From: Struthidea cinerea
Lineage: Eukaryota > Chordata > Aves > Passeriformes > Corcoracidae
DNA length: 64,000 nucleotides
Direction: 5' to 3'
NCBI GenBank assembly: GCA_013397865.1
Contig: VZTI01005197.1
Span: 1,578,424-1,642,423 of the forward strand
The position numbers were made by a program, and so were the translations under genes. Positions 50,301 to 62,887 of this stretch are shown piece by piece (the first letter of the stretch is position 1; every line of letters begins with the position of its first letter). The notes under the pieces are model-generated. The model was not told where the DNA came from and searched no databases. It saw nothing but the letters and a program-made list of their open reading frames with translations.

Positions 50301-53300
50301 AATGAATTACATTTTTACATCCAAAATCTGTTTCGTTTCCAGCAAGAAATCAGAAGATGGCTAACATGAAATATTTAGATTCTGCCGTAACAGCTATCTT
50401 GTGGCTGGATAAATGCACAAGGATATGGACTTTCTTTAGGATACTGAAGACAGCCCTACAAATAGGTTACAAATAATATGTTGTGTTTCTATGTAAGACT
50501 GTTACCCTTTTACCATTCAGAACTCCAGCTTTGCTCTCAGCTTTCTGAAGCATTATTCTTTATGCTGCTGACTACACACTTGCACTTACATGTTTTCTTA
50601 TTTTTTGGCTCAGTGGAGCAAGCAGTCAGCTTTTCCCTCATTCCTGAGGGATATCAGGTTACAACGAATGTTGTTCTGCTATTATATCCTTACCCAGTGG
50701 CGTATTAAAAATGCATATTTTCCATTTGATTTTTCTCCTTGCCAGAGTCAGGTTTAAGGCCACTTTTCTTCTCCCACTTGCTAGGTACTGTTAACAAGCT
50801 ACTAGCTTATTCCCAGATGTAAAAAGGCAGGCAACAATACATGCCCTGTTTAACCCCAGCTGGGGATATGGTCCCTGCACCAGTTCATTTAAACTAAGGA
50901 AATTTACAGTGCATCCGTGCAGCTAAACTACTTTTGAGTATTTTTGGAGAAGTAGGAGAAAGATGTATGTATGGAGGCTGCCTGGTGATGGGACAGCCTC
51001 CTGCAGATGTGTGCATGGCACACACTCCCAGTGCAGGTCCCAGAGGGTCTCAAGTCCCTGCTGGTGGGTGCCATGTCCCCCCTCTGCCCTGCCCCTGGGC
51101 CATGTGGGAGCCGGCTGGCAAGTGAGAGGCCATGGATGAGCACTGCTGCTGAAGCTCTGGGGCACCTTGAGGGCCCTGTCACTCGCAGTTTTGTTCCAAC
51201 TTTGAGATCGATTCAGTTATTAAAATTGAGCAGCAAATTCAAAACAAATACAGCCAGAAATACAGTGCAGGCTTGTTAGAGCTGTGTGCTGGAGCCTGTG
51301 GGACAGGGAATTTCCTTGCCCACCACTAATATTGCTCAGTGTAGCAGTTTCACCTATATCCCTGAAGAATAACACCAGGATAGAATCCCATTGGATGGTT
51401 TGACTCCCCACAGGCATTATCCAGCACTGCTCCAGCAGCCTGCACCACCATGCAGCTGCCCAGAGCCCTGCATCTGACACGAGGAGAAGCCCAAATGCCA
51501 CAGTGCCAACATCTGCCCATGTTTTCCCTTCAGGTGCTTCATGCTATTGAGGGGTGGTTCATCAACCCAGCATTCCCAGGTTGCGGTACTGCAAACATAT
51601 GGGGTAGCCCTGGTACCTTTCAAGCACATGGGGTAACCCCAGTACCTCGTTCTCAGTCTCCGAGCTCTTGAGGTCCAGAAGAACATATGTGTGCACTCAT
51701 CAGTACAATAAAAAACCCAACTGACTTTATTTTCTGGTTCACAATTAGGTTAAAGACTTTGAATAATTAAGTAGAACTGATGCTAAGAATATTCTTTTAC
51801 AGATGTGCTAGAAACTGGTAGTATAAGAATCTCAAGAGGCAATTTAAGCGCGATCACGATTCCCTGAAACACCAAGGGGAGGGATGCAACTGTTTTTCCT
51901 TCAGCAAAAAAGGGTGAAAGGTTCAGCCTGAAAATACATTTGTGGTCTGGTAATTGGCATGTGTAAAGCGCATGAACTAGAGGATTACACAGATAGAGAG
52001 GGACAGTAAATCATAGGGATGTAAAAGCATGTTGCCACTCAAGCTAGAAATACTGCTTAAAGGAATTATATTGTCTGTTGGCTTATTTTATTTGCTCTTA
52101 ATTGAGCATACAAAGAAACAGATCACTACTCAATGCAGACTTCTGATTTGGTGCCTCACTGCTTGGATTTGTCTGTGGCCATACAATTATGGATGATCAA
52201 AATCAATTAAATGCATTCACTAAGTAATCACTTTAGCAACAGAAAATTTTTTTAAAAAGTCAAAAAAGTCGTAAGAGAAAATGTTCTGAAATTATTTATA
52301 TATCTACATTCTAATATGACATACAATAGCAAGGACGGGCTGATATTTCTAAGAGGTCAGTTTTTTTGTGCAAGTAACCAGAAAAACATGAAGTAAGATG
52401 AAAAAAACAGAATCTTATATTCCCCACGATTCACAATCCCAAGAACCAGAGGTCAAGAGTTTGCATGGATATACTCTAACTCCACCCACAAAAGGACTCA
52501 TCTAGGTTTTATGCCAACTCGTAAGTCTTCAGCTGGAGAGCTAGGCTATCTTCCTTAGCTTTATCCAAATCTAAGCATTCAATTCCACCCATTTGGGAAA
52601 AATTCAAAAGACTTTCTTTATTATACTTAGCATGATGAGCATGTGAAAACAGAGGATGCTTGATGCAACTTTCTCAAGGAAGAGTGGAAACTCACCTCTA
52701 AGTCTCCTGGGAAACACTCCCGTTGCAATCAAGAGAACGTGGGAAAAAGCATAATGGACTAAACTTGAAACCTGGTTTGTTTCAATTTCTGCTTTAAGTA
52801 GTTGAAGGTTATGCATCCATCTTTCAAAAGCATTAAATATGGATAAGACTGATTCTCAAACTGGAACAGGACATGAGACTACTGTCAACTCCAAAAACAG
52901 TTATTCCAAAAAAAATAATCTGCTTTACTGCTGATCTCTGTTGAGACCTCAGATCCTGTTCAATGTATTTCAGGCTCTAGAAACAGTAGTAAGCAAAATG
53001 ATATTCATCTAGTTTGCATATTCCTGCTGTATTCAGAACCAGGCTCAATTGCTCCTGCAGTAAAGGATGATTTACAATCCTGCTGTCTTTAACAACAGAA
53101 AACTTAAGTGGAAAACAACCCTCAAAATCTCCCTTATCTATTTTAATCCATCTAGTAGCAAAGAGACCTGAGACTAACTTAGACAGATTTTTAGGCTCCT
53201 AGTGATTTCAGTAGAACTTGGTCTCCTGAAAAGCTCTGAAGAGACACAGATGCCCAAATGCCTCCCATGACATTTAGCACAGCTGTACTCTGAACCCCCA

Positions 53301-56300
53301 GGGATGTCCAAGCAGATGCTGAAATATGCTCAATAACCTGTCTGGGGGCCAGGAGCAAAAAATGCTGTATTGTGTTAAAAGCATGCCAGGAGATCTTCCA
53401 TGGAGAAACTGCACTTGCACTGTGGGGTAAGATCATTCCCTGTGTTTGCAGGTAAGAGAGGTATAAGTAAAATGTAATTAATTTCAAGGAAAAAAATTAG
53501 CAATACTTGTTTACAGTGCTTATGGAAAGATACGGCTGGTTCAGGCTGGTCCCTTCCATAGGGCAAGCTGCAATGCAACTGTACTTTAAGTGGCATTTGA
53601 AGCCACTTTTCCCACAAAAGCACATTTTCCACAAAAGCTTTTCAGTCTCAAAGCCACCTGATGCTGCGGAGAGGCTACTTTTCCCCACAGTGGGCTAAAG
53701 CTGCCTCTCGCATCTTGTTTTGACACTGACAACTGTTTCTGCAGCAAGACATTGCAACACACGCAGAGCTCAAGGCTTGTTTGCTGAGTCCCTGCACCAC
53801 TGACCTCTGAGCAATCACAAGTTTTCCTCAAGAGAAGCTCCACACAGTACCACAGATCACTGGGCTCTGCCTTGGCATCCAGTGCTCTGGCTGAAAGGCA
53901 TCCTGGGGCTGAGCTGTAAATGCAAGGCAGCAATAAAAAGGGAAAAGTGAGATGCTCGATATCCAGCAGCATCCTGCATTACAGCCTCCCGGACCTGCTG
54001 CGGACAGCCCTCCAGCAAAGTTATTCTGTTTTCATAAAGATCAGGTGCAATTCAAGAAGCTTTAGCCAGAAGGTTAAGATGGAAGCCACATGCCAGGGAA
54101 TTCTGGAGCACAAGCGTCACAGATTTTTATCCCTGAAGCAAAAAGTAATGATTTAAACTCAAAAGGCAGAAAGGAGTGGAAGAAGGAAATTGTAGGGGTG
54201 AAACCTTGAGCACCTTGGTGGAGGTGAATGGAGATAAGAATCCCGATTCCCTAGAGGCAAACAGGGTTCAAGCAAAAAGGGAATTTTACTAGGCTGAGGA
54301 TGCCTGAAAAGGAAATTATTTTCCTCCTTTTCATCGACAGAAAGATTGTTCCAGTGACAGAGTTACCATGGAAACCAATTTTGAGAATAACAAGAAAGCA
54401 TTCATGGTACAGAGCTTATTTTAAAGGATGGTGAACCATCAGCATCCCATTCCCCTAACTGAACTGATAACCTGACCAGATGACCCACAGAACTGAAACA
54501 ACACATTTTAAAGTGGCATGGAATGGCAGTGCTAAATGGAACAGCCACAGCTTCCTACTGCTGTGTTTTTATGACCTTCAAAGCTATGGATATGGGACTC
54601 AAAAGTTTCTCCCAGGACACAGCTTTAGCCAGGCTGCCTGGCACCACATCTCTCAGCATGAGAAAGCCAGAGACAGGTGAGCACCTCTGCTCGAGTTAGT
54701 TCATTCAGGCTGTCATTTTCTTCTGTGTCATTTAGTTTTACTGTGAAGGAGGTGTTTTTTTTTCTCCTGGCAGACTGAAAATTCAGTTGTCAAATGCGAG
54801 GGCACATGGGACTGGACAAATCTAGGAGGGTAGCACTCCTGCTGCCTTTACAGTCACAGATTTCACTCTTTCCTGTGGCTGCCGCACAGACCGGGGAGAC
54901 TGAGAAATGCCTGCTACCCAAGGTAGCAGAGGGAGGAGGGACCCTTAGGGTCTCTCTCAACGCCATATTAAAATGTTGACTTTAGAGTAGAAGCCATGAG
55001 GCGTTTTTATTCCACTCATCTTCAGTCTTTGGTCTGCTTTGCATTTATTTTATATTTTATTTTTATTGCTTCTCCTGCACTATGAAGGCTGAGGGATGGG
55101 AGGCTGGCCACAGACTTGAAAAGAGAAATAGACGAACATGAGCTCTAAAATAAAGGGAATAATGTTCTACTGGCACTGCCACAAATATTTTTCATGCAAG
55201 GCTATCAAGAGCTTTCCAGCTTCCCAGATAGGAGGCTGTTCTCTGCCCACAAGCAGCCAAGGAGCAGTATCTCTGCTCACAGCCACCCGCAGCACTGGAG
55301 AACAACCTCGCTGCCCCCGCTCCCGGGCCAGCCTCTAACGGCTCAAGCTCAAGATAAGATGACACCTGTCAGGTGGAGCAAAGACAAGAGGCAAACCCCA
55401 GGCTTGATGAGAAAACACAGTCACTTAATCAGATTTTGATGCTTTTTGAAGTACTCAGAAATCAAGCAAGCTGTAAGGACTTCATTGCAGAAATGTTTCT
55501 TTTTCAAGAAGACAGAACCTTCTGAGCAGAATCATTCTCTGCTGGCTTCTTGGCAAACCTTCTTTCATTTTGGTAAAAGCTAAGGCCACGTATCCCACTG
55601 TCACTGCTGTTGTTCATGCGAGAGGTGACAGAACTGTGCAATTAGCACTGGCATGGTGTATGAAACCTAAGCCTCTGAAATATGTTACCTTGAAAAAAAT
55701 TACATGATAAAGTAAACAGCTTGACATCAAAGGGCTTCTTGCAGTAACTCCATAATACACCTGTAAGCCTGGTCCTCTGCATTTTTTTATTTAATTGTAA
55801 ATTATTGCTTACACTATTGCATACTAGTTTATGATGTAAAAGCACCTATAATGGAGTATGACTATGCACCACTCACTTGCCAAGGTAAGCATTTGTTAGG
55901 GTAAATCTGTCAAAAATAAAGCTGTCTAGAAGAGTACGGAGGGTAACTGCTATCAAAGGTGGATCTATGCTATCAAAGCATAGATCTCACTTGTGCTCTT
56001 TAAGCAGTGAACCCTCCTCCCTCTGGCCCTTATTCAGGATGGAGACATACTAGGCAACAACAGTAACAGCAAAAAGGCAAAAAAACTTAGCAAAAACTCG
56101 TTGCTATTGTTTTTTCTATCTGCTCCCTGTCAAAAGCTGGATGATGCAGCTGGCAAGTTGGTATAGAAAATCAAGTCAGGAATCAGTATTTTTTATTTAT
56201 GGTTTTCTGATTTGGGAAGCTGGTTCAGACAATGCCCACTCTGTTGGCTCAAGACTGACAAGGCAAAAGTCTAAAACAAACCAAAAAATTTGACATTAAA

Positions 56301-59300
56301 TTCCCTTTTTTTCATTTCCCCATGTTCCTATCCAGTTATCAGTCAAATCTGCGTATCAGTAAAGGCTGTTCAACAGGAAATTGTCTCTGCTCCAGTAACT
56401 AAGATAAGCATTGAAGAAAGAATAAGAATGAAAACACACAACCCCAAAACGCAGATTTAAATCATGCCTACTTGAAAGAGTGAAGACGTATGTCCTACCC
56501 AGACATGCATGGTTCTCCTAGGTTTGTATAATCTTTTAATGATTTAAACAGTTAACTGACAAGGAAAGAGCTCCTGGACTTTTTTGTTCTTGAATAAAAA
56601 GACAGCTTCAACAATGTGATATCCAATTTTGAACATAACATTTTAAATTGGAAGTTTTGATTGTGAATATATTTTCATTTTTACCACCTCCAATCCAAGG
56701 TCAGAACAGTAAACCAGCACTTCTGTAACAGCTTAACTTGAAAGTACCAGAAAAAGTTGATGGATTCCAAAGATGGATTTGAAGCTGCTTTGTTCAATGT
56801 ATCTGTTTGAAAAAAAACTACTCATTCACTGAACCTCTGCTGGTAGTTACACCAGAAATGGAACACATCATCCAGGCTTCTTGCCTTTCACCAGATGATA
56901 CAGAGCACTTGGTATCATTTTCTTCAGTGTTATTTCTTACATATCCTTTTCAGACAGGTACAGCATCAATGGCCATGGGAATAACAAACAGATCTGCTGC
57001 AAAGCCTTGATTTTTGATTTTTTAATCACCGATCTCAGGAGCTGACTGACTTTTAAAAACATAGTGAAGAACATATTGCCTAGAATATATTTCAGGAGAG
57101 AAAAAAGCCCACAGAAGAATACAGTTTATTATGATGATTAATTGATGTCCATGCAAAAAAATTAATCAAAAAGCATTTCTGCCACTGGGAGTATGTCTTT
57201 GACCAAGTACAGCATAACAAGGAAAAAAAATCTGATTCAATAGATGAGTAATTTTTCTGAGAAACTGAAAACAAAGTATGAAAATTTGACTTTTATCTTC
57301 CTTGAAAAATCCTCCAGAATGCTAGGATCAGTCAGAGGCATTACTTTGCACGGCTAGTAATGATAATGCAAGAAAACATGATGTTATCGACTTTTTTACT
57401 CTCCTTTTTTTTTCTTAGCAGGAACGGAAAGAGAGAAAACATGATCATTTTTCCCACTGTAGACAGCAAAAATGAGAAAAAAGATATTTTTTTTTTGGCA
57501 TCTCAACATAAAAATCCCATCTCCAGAATGCCAGTGAGGTGCAGCCTGAAGGAAGATGACGATCAAAGGTGTCCAGGGAAAGAGGGGGATCCCTGTACGA
57601 CACAGCTTCAGTATGCAGGTGGTAACTCAGGCCCTTTTTCATTTAAACACAACTTCTTCCACCACTGACTTTCTCTAGAAGCCATAATTTTAAACAGCTT
57701 TTCCTTCTGAGCTTCAGCAGCAGCACAGCTGAAGTTCATCATCTCACCTGAAACAAGGTGCCCCTTGGACGGGTTACAGGATTTAATTTAGCACTGGTTG
57801 CCAGATCAGTGAAGTTTTTTGGAAACAAAAGGATGGAATATATTTTAAGTTTTTCATATGGAAAGGCTCATTGTTTCTCAGAATAACTTGGGTTTTTATT
57901 AAACACTGGAAACGGAAAATTGCCCAGCAGGTTTTGTTTGAAAACTGTTCTTTATAAATACTTCAGCAGGAACACCTTTTTCGTAAGGAGAATTTTTCTA
58001 ACTAGGTTAGGTATGACCCCCACATAGCATCAAAACCGTTCATTCATTTTTGAGGCTTTGTAAGAGAGTCTGAAGTGATCCTGAGAAGTTCAGTGGTGCT
58101 TGTGGTGGTGTGCACAGATCTTTTTGCCCCCTGATCTTCTTGACATGCAACCTTCCGTGCATACAGTTTAAAGAGACAAGTCCAACACAGAGATAGATGC
58201 TTCCCTTCCCGTATGCCTGTGCACTGGAAGGTGTGTATGCTGACAGCAGTGTCAGCAGGAGGAGGAGTAAGACAGACAACCATCTGTACAAACTGCAGTG
58301 CTTCACTTGTTCAGCCTACGTAGTTTCTACAAGCAGATCTAAAAGGGAAATGACAGTGGAGAGGTGGGAGAGAAAACGCAAATGGGACAAGGAGAAAAAG
58401 AAGCTGAAGAGAAAGGCTATCCCTGCTGTGAAGGCAGACTCCTTATGCACAAGAATATTTACGCAGGAACTGTGTCTAGATGGCAGCTAACAGCTGCCAT
58501 CATGGAAGAACCCAGTCATGTGTGTAACTTGTGATCAGTCGAGGACTTCACTTGTTGAAGTCAACTATTCCTTCCCACTGAAAGGATGCACACACCATCG
58601 CATCTCAGCCCCAGCAGTGCTGCCAGACCCTCACATAACACTCCATCACCATCTTTGACATCTTTCCTTCCTCCTCCCACCCCCAGCATGCTCTACCCCT
58701 TCTCAGGTCCCTAAAGTGGTAGGTGGGGAAGGGAAAGCCTGCACTTACCAGGCAGGCAGCCAAACAGAACAGATAAATTGCGAGCTTATACCAGAGCCCC
58801 TCAGAGTAAACTTAGCTGAAATCACTGGATAATTTAAGACCACTGGGAGGGAAAAGGAGAAGAAAAACAATAGATAATCATACAAACCTCACCTCTACAA
58901 CAAAAAAAGTGAAGATAAGCACCAACCAGATCACCTGACTGGTGGAAATATGCCTGGGTGACAGGACTCTCTAAGGAGTTGTTGCATTGAAGTTCTTAGT
59001 CACCATCACAAACTGGGTTCCTCTTCCCCTCATTCTCCCAAGAAGTTTCGGTTCCACCTCTGTCACGTGATCACAGCATCACTGTACCATTTGCGTCAGA
59101 GCCTGGATTTTCCCTTTTAAAACACCCCCAAACAGCAATGACATTTTAGATGATGCATTAATGAAAGCTTAGCATTTGATTTGTCAAAACCTAAACCTTT
59201 GTGACTGTTAACACTCTGCAAGTACCATAAAGGCAATCCTAGAGTTGATGCTTGCTGTTGTACAGAGCATGAGGATTAAAAGACAAGGAAGAATGGGATG

Positions 59301-60114
59301 TTTCAGGGCAGATATCATCACCAACTTTCTTTAAACGAGTAAGGTTTCCTAGTAGATCAGGTAGAAATAAATATTTTCTCCTGTATCTATATTGCTTCAC
59401 AATGGCCAGTCAACATCAGTACCAAAGAACAGGCTTACCCTACAGCTCAGCCTAGTATTGTAGAGATAAACTCCTCACGAGATTTTGAAAAGCTGGACCT
59501 GATACTGTTCCTGGTACTGTTCAGAGCTACAACTTTGATTTTCACCCATTGCACTAGTAACTGCTTTAATTATAAACCTGAATTGTAGTAAGGGCCTGAC
59601 CTCCTGACTTAGCTATAACAGCTGAAAACATTCACCTTACATGGGCAAAAAAAACCCATAGGGCACAAGAAAAAAAGAGAAAAGAGGAAGACATATACAT
59701 AAAATAGCTGTGACATAACCACAAGAATAACAGTAGAAATAAGCACTTAAACTCCATTGTTTTCCTGTTAGATTCTTTAGAAATATTTCAGATCCTGTCT
59801 CAGGAAAACTCTGAAAATACAAATTGGGACACAAAATCAGCTTGAGGGTTTTCATTTTTCCTATAGGCTAATAGCAAAAGATTTCTCAGAAGGAAAATAA
59901 TTTTAACACTTACTGACTTTTAACTCAGCAGAACGCAGAAGTCTCAGCTTCTCCTAAAAACTGAAGTGAACACACATCTCAAACCACAGAATCCTACATG
60001 GTTTCATACTGTGGGATTTAGCAGTCTGCTGCATATCTTTTTAAGAAGAAAAGCTTCCAAAAGTGAGCAGATGCAGCAGTCTCAAAGTATATTGGAATAT
60101 ACAAGATACACAAA
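47331..60114. other. intergenic interval between MND1 and TMEM131L, no gene recognised
   Basis: About 12.8 kb of unique-looking sequence. Open frames are short (none over about 150 codons apart from the pair crossing the left end), are distributed on both strands and resemble no family I know. It contains a 9-bp inverted repeat at 55962-55986 and an imperfect direct repeat around 51594-51645 (catatggggtagccctggta versus catggggtaaccccagta). No CR1 copy was recognised, although old, diverged copies may be present. The region could host a long non-coding RNA, which cannot be seen without transcript data. Confidence 0.5.
55962..55986. repeat. 9-bp inverted repeat overlapping a short direct repeat
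   Basis: gatctatgc (55962-55970) and gcatagatc (55978-55986) flank the loop tatcaaa. The word tgctatcaaag also occurs just before (55948-55958) and within the hairpin (55968-55978), so the structure probably arose by a local duplication. Confidence 0.93.
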
Positions 60115-60178
60115 TTGTCTCTTTTTTTCTCAGAAAGAATCCGGCTTTGTCTCTTTTTTTCTCAGAAAGGATCTGGCT
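60115..60178. repeat. 32-base tandem duplication with splice-acceptor-like core
   Basis: Two adjacent copies (60115-60146 and 60147-60178) share ttgtctctttttttctcag and agaaagRatcYggct, differing at two positions. Each copy has a pyrimidine tract followed by CAG, so each looks like a plus-strand 3' splice site, although no plus-strand gene is recognised here. Confidence 0.97.
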
Positions 60179-62655
60179 TTGCTTATCCTGTTGAAATTTG
60201 CCTATGCTAAAAATCCAGAATCACAAAAAGGTAGCACAAAGTAAATCTATTCCACTAGAGGAGTAAGAATCAGTTTCTGGTAATGCATCACCTCTTCCAT
60301 TTCTCTCTTTAGCTGAGAAATTTCTGTTCTGACTGTTCTAAAATTGTGTCCTTACAGAAGTAGACATATTCTCCCTCCAAGTTTGCTAACCAACACCAGG
60401 AGACAGAACAGAAAAGAGAGTACAATTGTATGTCTACATCTGTTCTGTACCTGTAAAACAAACCCAAAATTCTACAGAAAATTACATTGCTAGAAATTCC
60501 CTGCACTTGAACTACCTAAGTTTTGTGTCCAAAGCATAATGGCTGTGTTTGATATTTTTAAAGCCAGCTCATGCTGGCTGACTGTAGTATCTCTGGGAAA
60601 ATCCACCTCAAGTACAGTTATTTAGATGGTATTTATTATATTTAGAGGTTTTATTACAGTCCACAATGCTTTTACCCTAGACAGGAAGCTACAATATTGC
60701 AGCTAAACTTACATAGCTGGTCATCTTCGTTTCCCTCTTAAATTTGGAAAGTAGCCAAAGCAGTAAAGTCAGTAAGAAATCCTCATCCCCAAAGGTACCA
60801 GAGGAAGTCTTGGTGCACAAGCTGCTACAGACCATAAATTACCTGAGGCTCCTTGACAAGGAGAAGGTCGGCCACATGAAAGTGATTCTAACAGGCAAAA
60901 AACTTCACGTGCTCAATGTTCCTTCACACAAACAAGCCTTTTGAGTCATCATCATCTCTACTGTATGGCAGTTACGTCTTCTTGAACACAGATGCGCCAA
61001 GGAGCTTCTCACACCTGTTAGGTGGTACAGAATACTCACAGAAAAATCCAAACATTTGGCAAAACCAAAAAAAGACTCACTTGAGAGAGATCTCCCACAA
61101 AGAGCAAAAAAAGCTTGCCTCTTTACTGTTTCACAGCACAAAATCCAAGAGCAATCCAACCACCCAAGCTACAGGTGCATCAGTAGTTTGGTTTGGCACC
61201 AGCAGGGAGCTTTGCTGCACAGCACCCCCTCCACGGGGCAAAAGCCAGGCCTGGTAAGGAACACTCCAGCACTGCACTCAGCTCAGTGCCACCTGCTTGC
61301 CTCACGCCTTTACCAGTCAGCAGCTGTACTCAATGCTTAATATTGGGCATATTAGGAATAAAATCTTTCCAAACACATGAAAGGAAACATCTCCATCGCA
61401 ATTTTAAGCATAGTGACATTTTACTATGTGCCAGGCATCCCATACATTTTCCTCAGGCAACAGATAGCTTGCTACACTATCTCTATGAGAGGAAAATCTT
61501 CCACCTGCTATCTTCCCAATAACTTTGCTGTCTATCATAGACATGAGATGACAATAGCCAGGGGCATACCTGAAATCCTTGGATTTTAACATGCACTGAA
61601 CTGCTAGGAAACTTTTTAATTGGAAAGGTCACAGGAGACAGATTTCTGGGCATATCTCCAGCTAAATGCCACCTTTTCAGCAATGCTCTCTCATCAGATG
61701 TTACATAAAAAAGGCAACAGACACTCTTCAGTGATACCTTGCAGCAGGCCCACCAGCCTCCTAAAGATAAACCTGAAATCCTTCAGAGCTGTACAGCAGA
61801 AATGCCATCTTGCAATCTACAGCTGTGGAAGGTGAACACCAGTCTCCACTGTCCACCTCTCTTGCTGTAGCCATGCACTGATCAGAACTAGAAACCAGAA
61901 GCTGATAGAAAGTGAGGTGCTTCGGAAATTTCACCCAACAAAAAATGAGGTGCTCTGAAATTTGTTATTATTTTGGCTGGCTGAGCTTTTAGCTTGAAAT
62001 TGAAAAATGTGCATAAACCCAGAAATGCTCAATTTTGAACAGGAAATTGAATTCAGTCCCTCACATCCCAGATAAACATCCTAATCTTGGGGCACTGTGG
62101 TGTGAATGGATGGGTGCTCTTTGTTCCCACTTCTATGCAGATACACTCTTGACCAGAGCAGCTTTCTCAGCGTCAAATCCAATATATTTGCTGGAAAAGA
62201 TTCAGCTCTGTTGAACTAGTATTTTTCAACAACAAACAAAATTTTGTCACTAAACTTACAAGCAGTACTAGCAACACAATAAAAAACTACCTGAAATCAG
62301 ACCTCAGCCTTTTTACTCACCTCCTTACTGTCTCATTGTTTCCCATTAATGGATTATGCCTCTTTTCTATTTCATTGGTGAGATGAGGGAAAAATTAATC
62401 CTGTTCCATACTGTCCTCTGTTATTCCCACTCCAAAGCCTTCAACATGTTTAAACATAAATCCTTGGAGCTTCTGGCTCTTAGTGCTTACTAATCCCAGT
62501 TAAGCAAAGGAAGAGTTAAATCCAGTCTCAAGACTCTGTAATAATTATTCCCTATAAGCTCTGTCCATTCTAAGTCTGTCTCACAGAACAAACCAAGAGA
62601 TTTACTATCTACAGTAGAGTATAAGAAAAAAAACTGCAACAAATATTTTTAGAAT
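60179..62655. other. sequence downstream of MND1, no gene recognised
   Basis: Non-coding sequence beyond the MND1 poly(A) signal on the minus strand. A frame around 60744-60944 without an ATG at its start gives a Lys/Leu-rich peptide that I do not recognise. No repeats beyond short A/T tracts were seen. Confidence 0.5.
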
Positions 62656-62661
62656 TTTATT
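62656..62661 (-). terminator. MND1: MND1 polyadenylation signal AATAAA
   Basis: tttatt on the plus strand is AATAAA on the minus strand, about 120 bases downstream of the MND1 stop codon. It is followed on the minus strand by T-rich sequence (aatatttgttgcagttttttt), a plausible cleavage and downstream element. This gives a short 3' untranslated region of roughly 140 bases. Other AATAAA hexamers occur further downstream, so longer forms cannot be excluded. Confidence 0.7.
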
Positions 62662-62780
62662 AACCTTAACAAAACCAGCAAATTAAACGGTGGTCACCTG
62701 TTTGGAGAGGATTCGCATTTAAATGGCAGCTGTGAATATATAACAAACTATGTACAACTATGTCAGTCATCAACTGAACA

Positions 62781-62887
62781 CTAATCAATATAATCCAAAT
62801 CTTCTGGGATTCCAAAACCTTTATCAATTCTGCTCTCTTCAAATCCAAATTTACGCTTGGCCCAGGACTTTATTGAAAAGATGTTAT
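62781..62887 (-). CDS. MND1: MND1 last coding exon (C-terminus and stop codon)
   Basis: The minus-strand acceptor ttctgtttacag ends at 62888. The exon contributes two bases of a split codon, then 34 codons and TAG (62781-62783). It encodes NIFSIKSWAKRKF, GFEESRIDKGFGIPEDL and DYID-stop. This matches the MND1 C-terminus as I recall it: NIFAIKSWAKRKFGFEE, then a basic spacer, then FGIPEDFDYID. Family knowledge: MND1 is a small nuclear coiled-coil protein of about 205 residues that pairs with HOP2 (PSMC3IP) and stimulates the DMC1 and RAD51 recombinases in meiotic homologous pairing. The C-terminal part forms the helical tip that packs against HOP2. The remaining exons, covering the N-terminal winged-helix and coiled coil, lie to the right of the window. 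Confidence 0.94.

Noticed and set aside
58197..58490. Basic Lys/Arg-rich 97-codon frame
   Set aside because: A purine-rich stretch explains the composition; no family is recognised and there is no exon structure.
60744..60944. 66-codon Lys/Leu-rich frame near MND1
   Set aside because: Starts at a TTG rather than ATG, lies on the strand opposite MND1, and no family is recognised.
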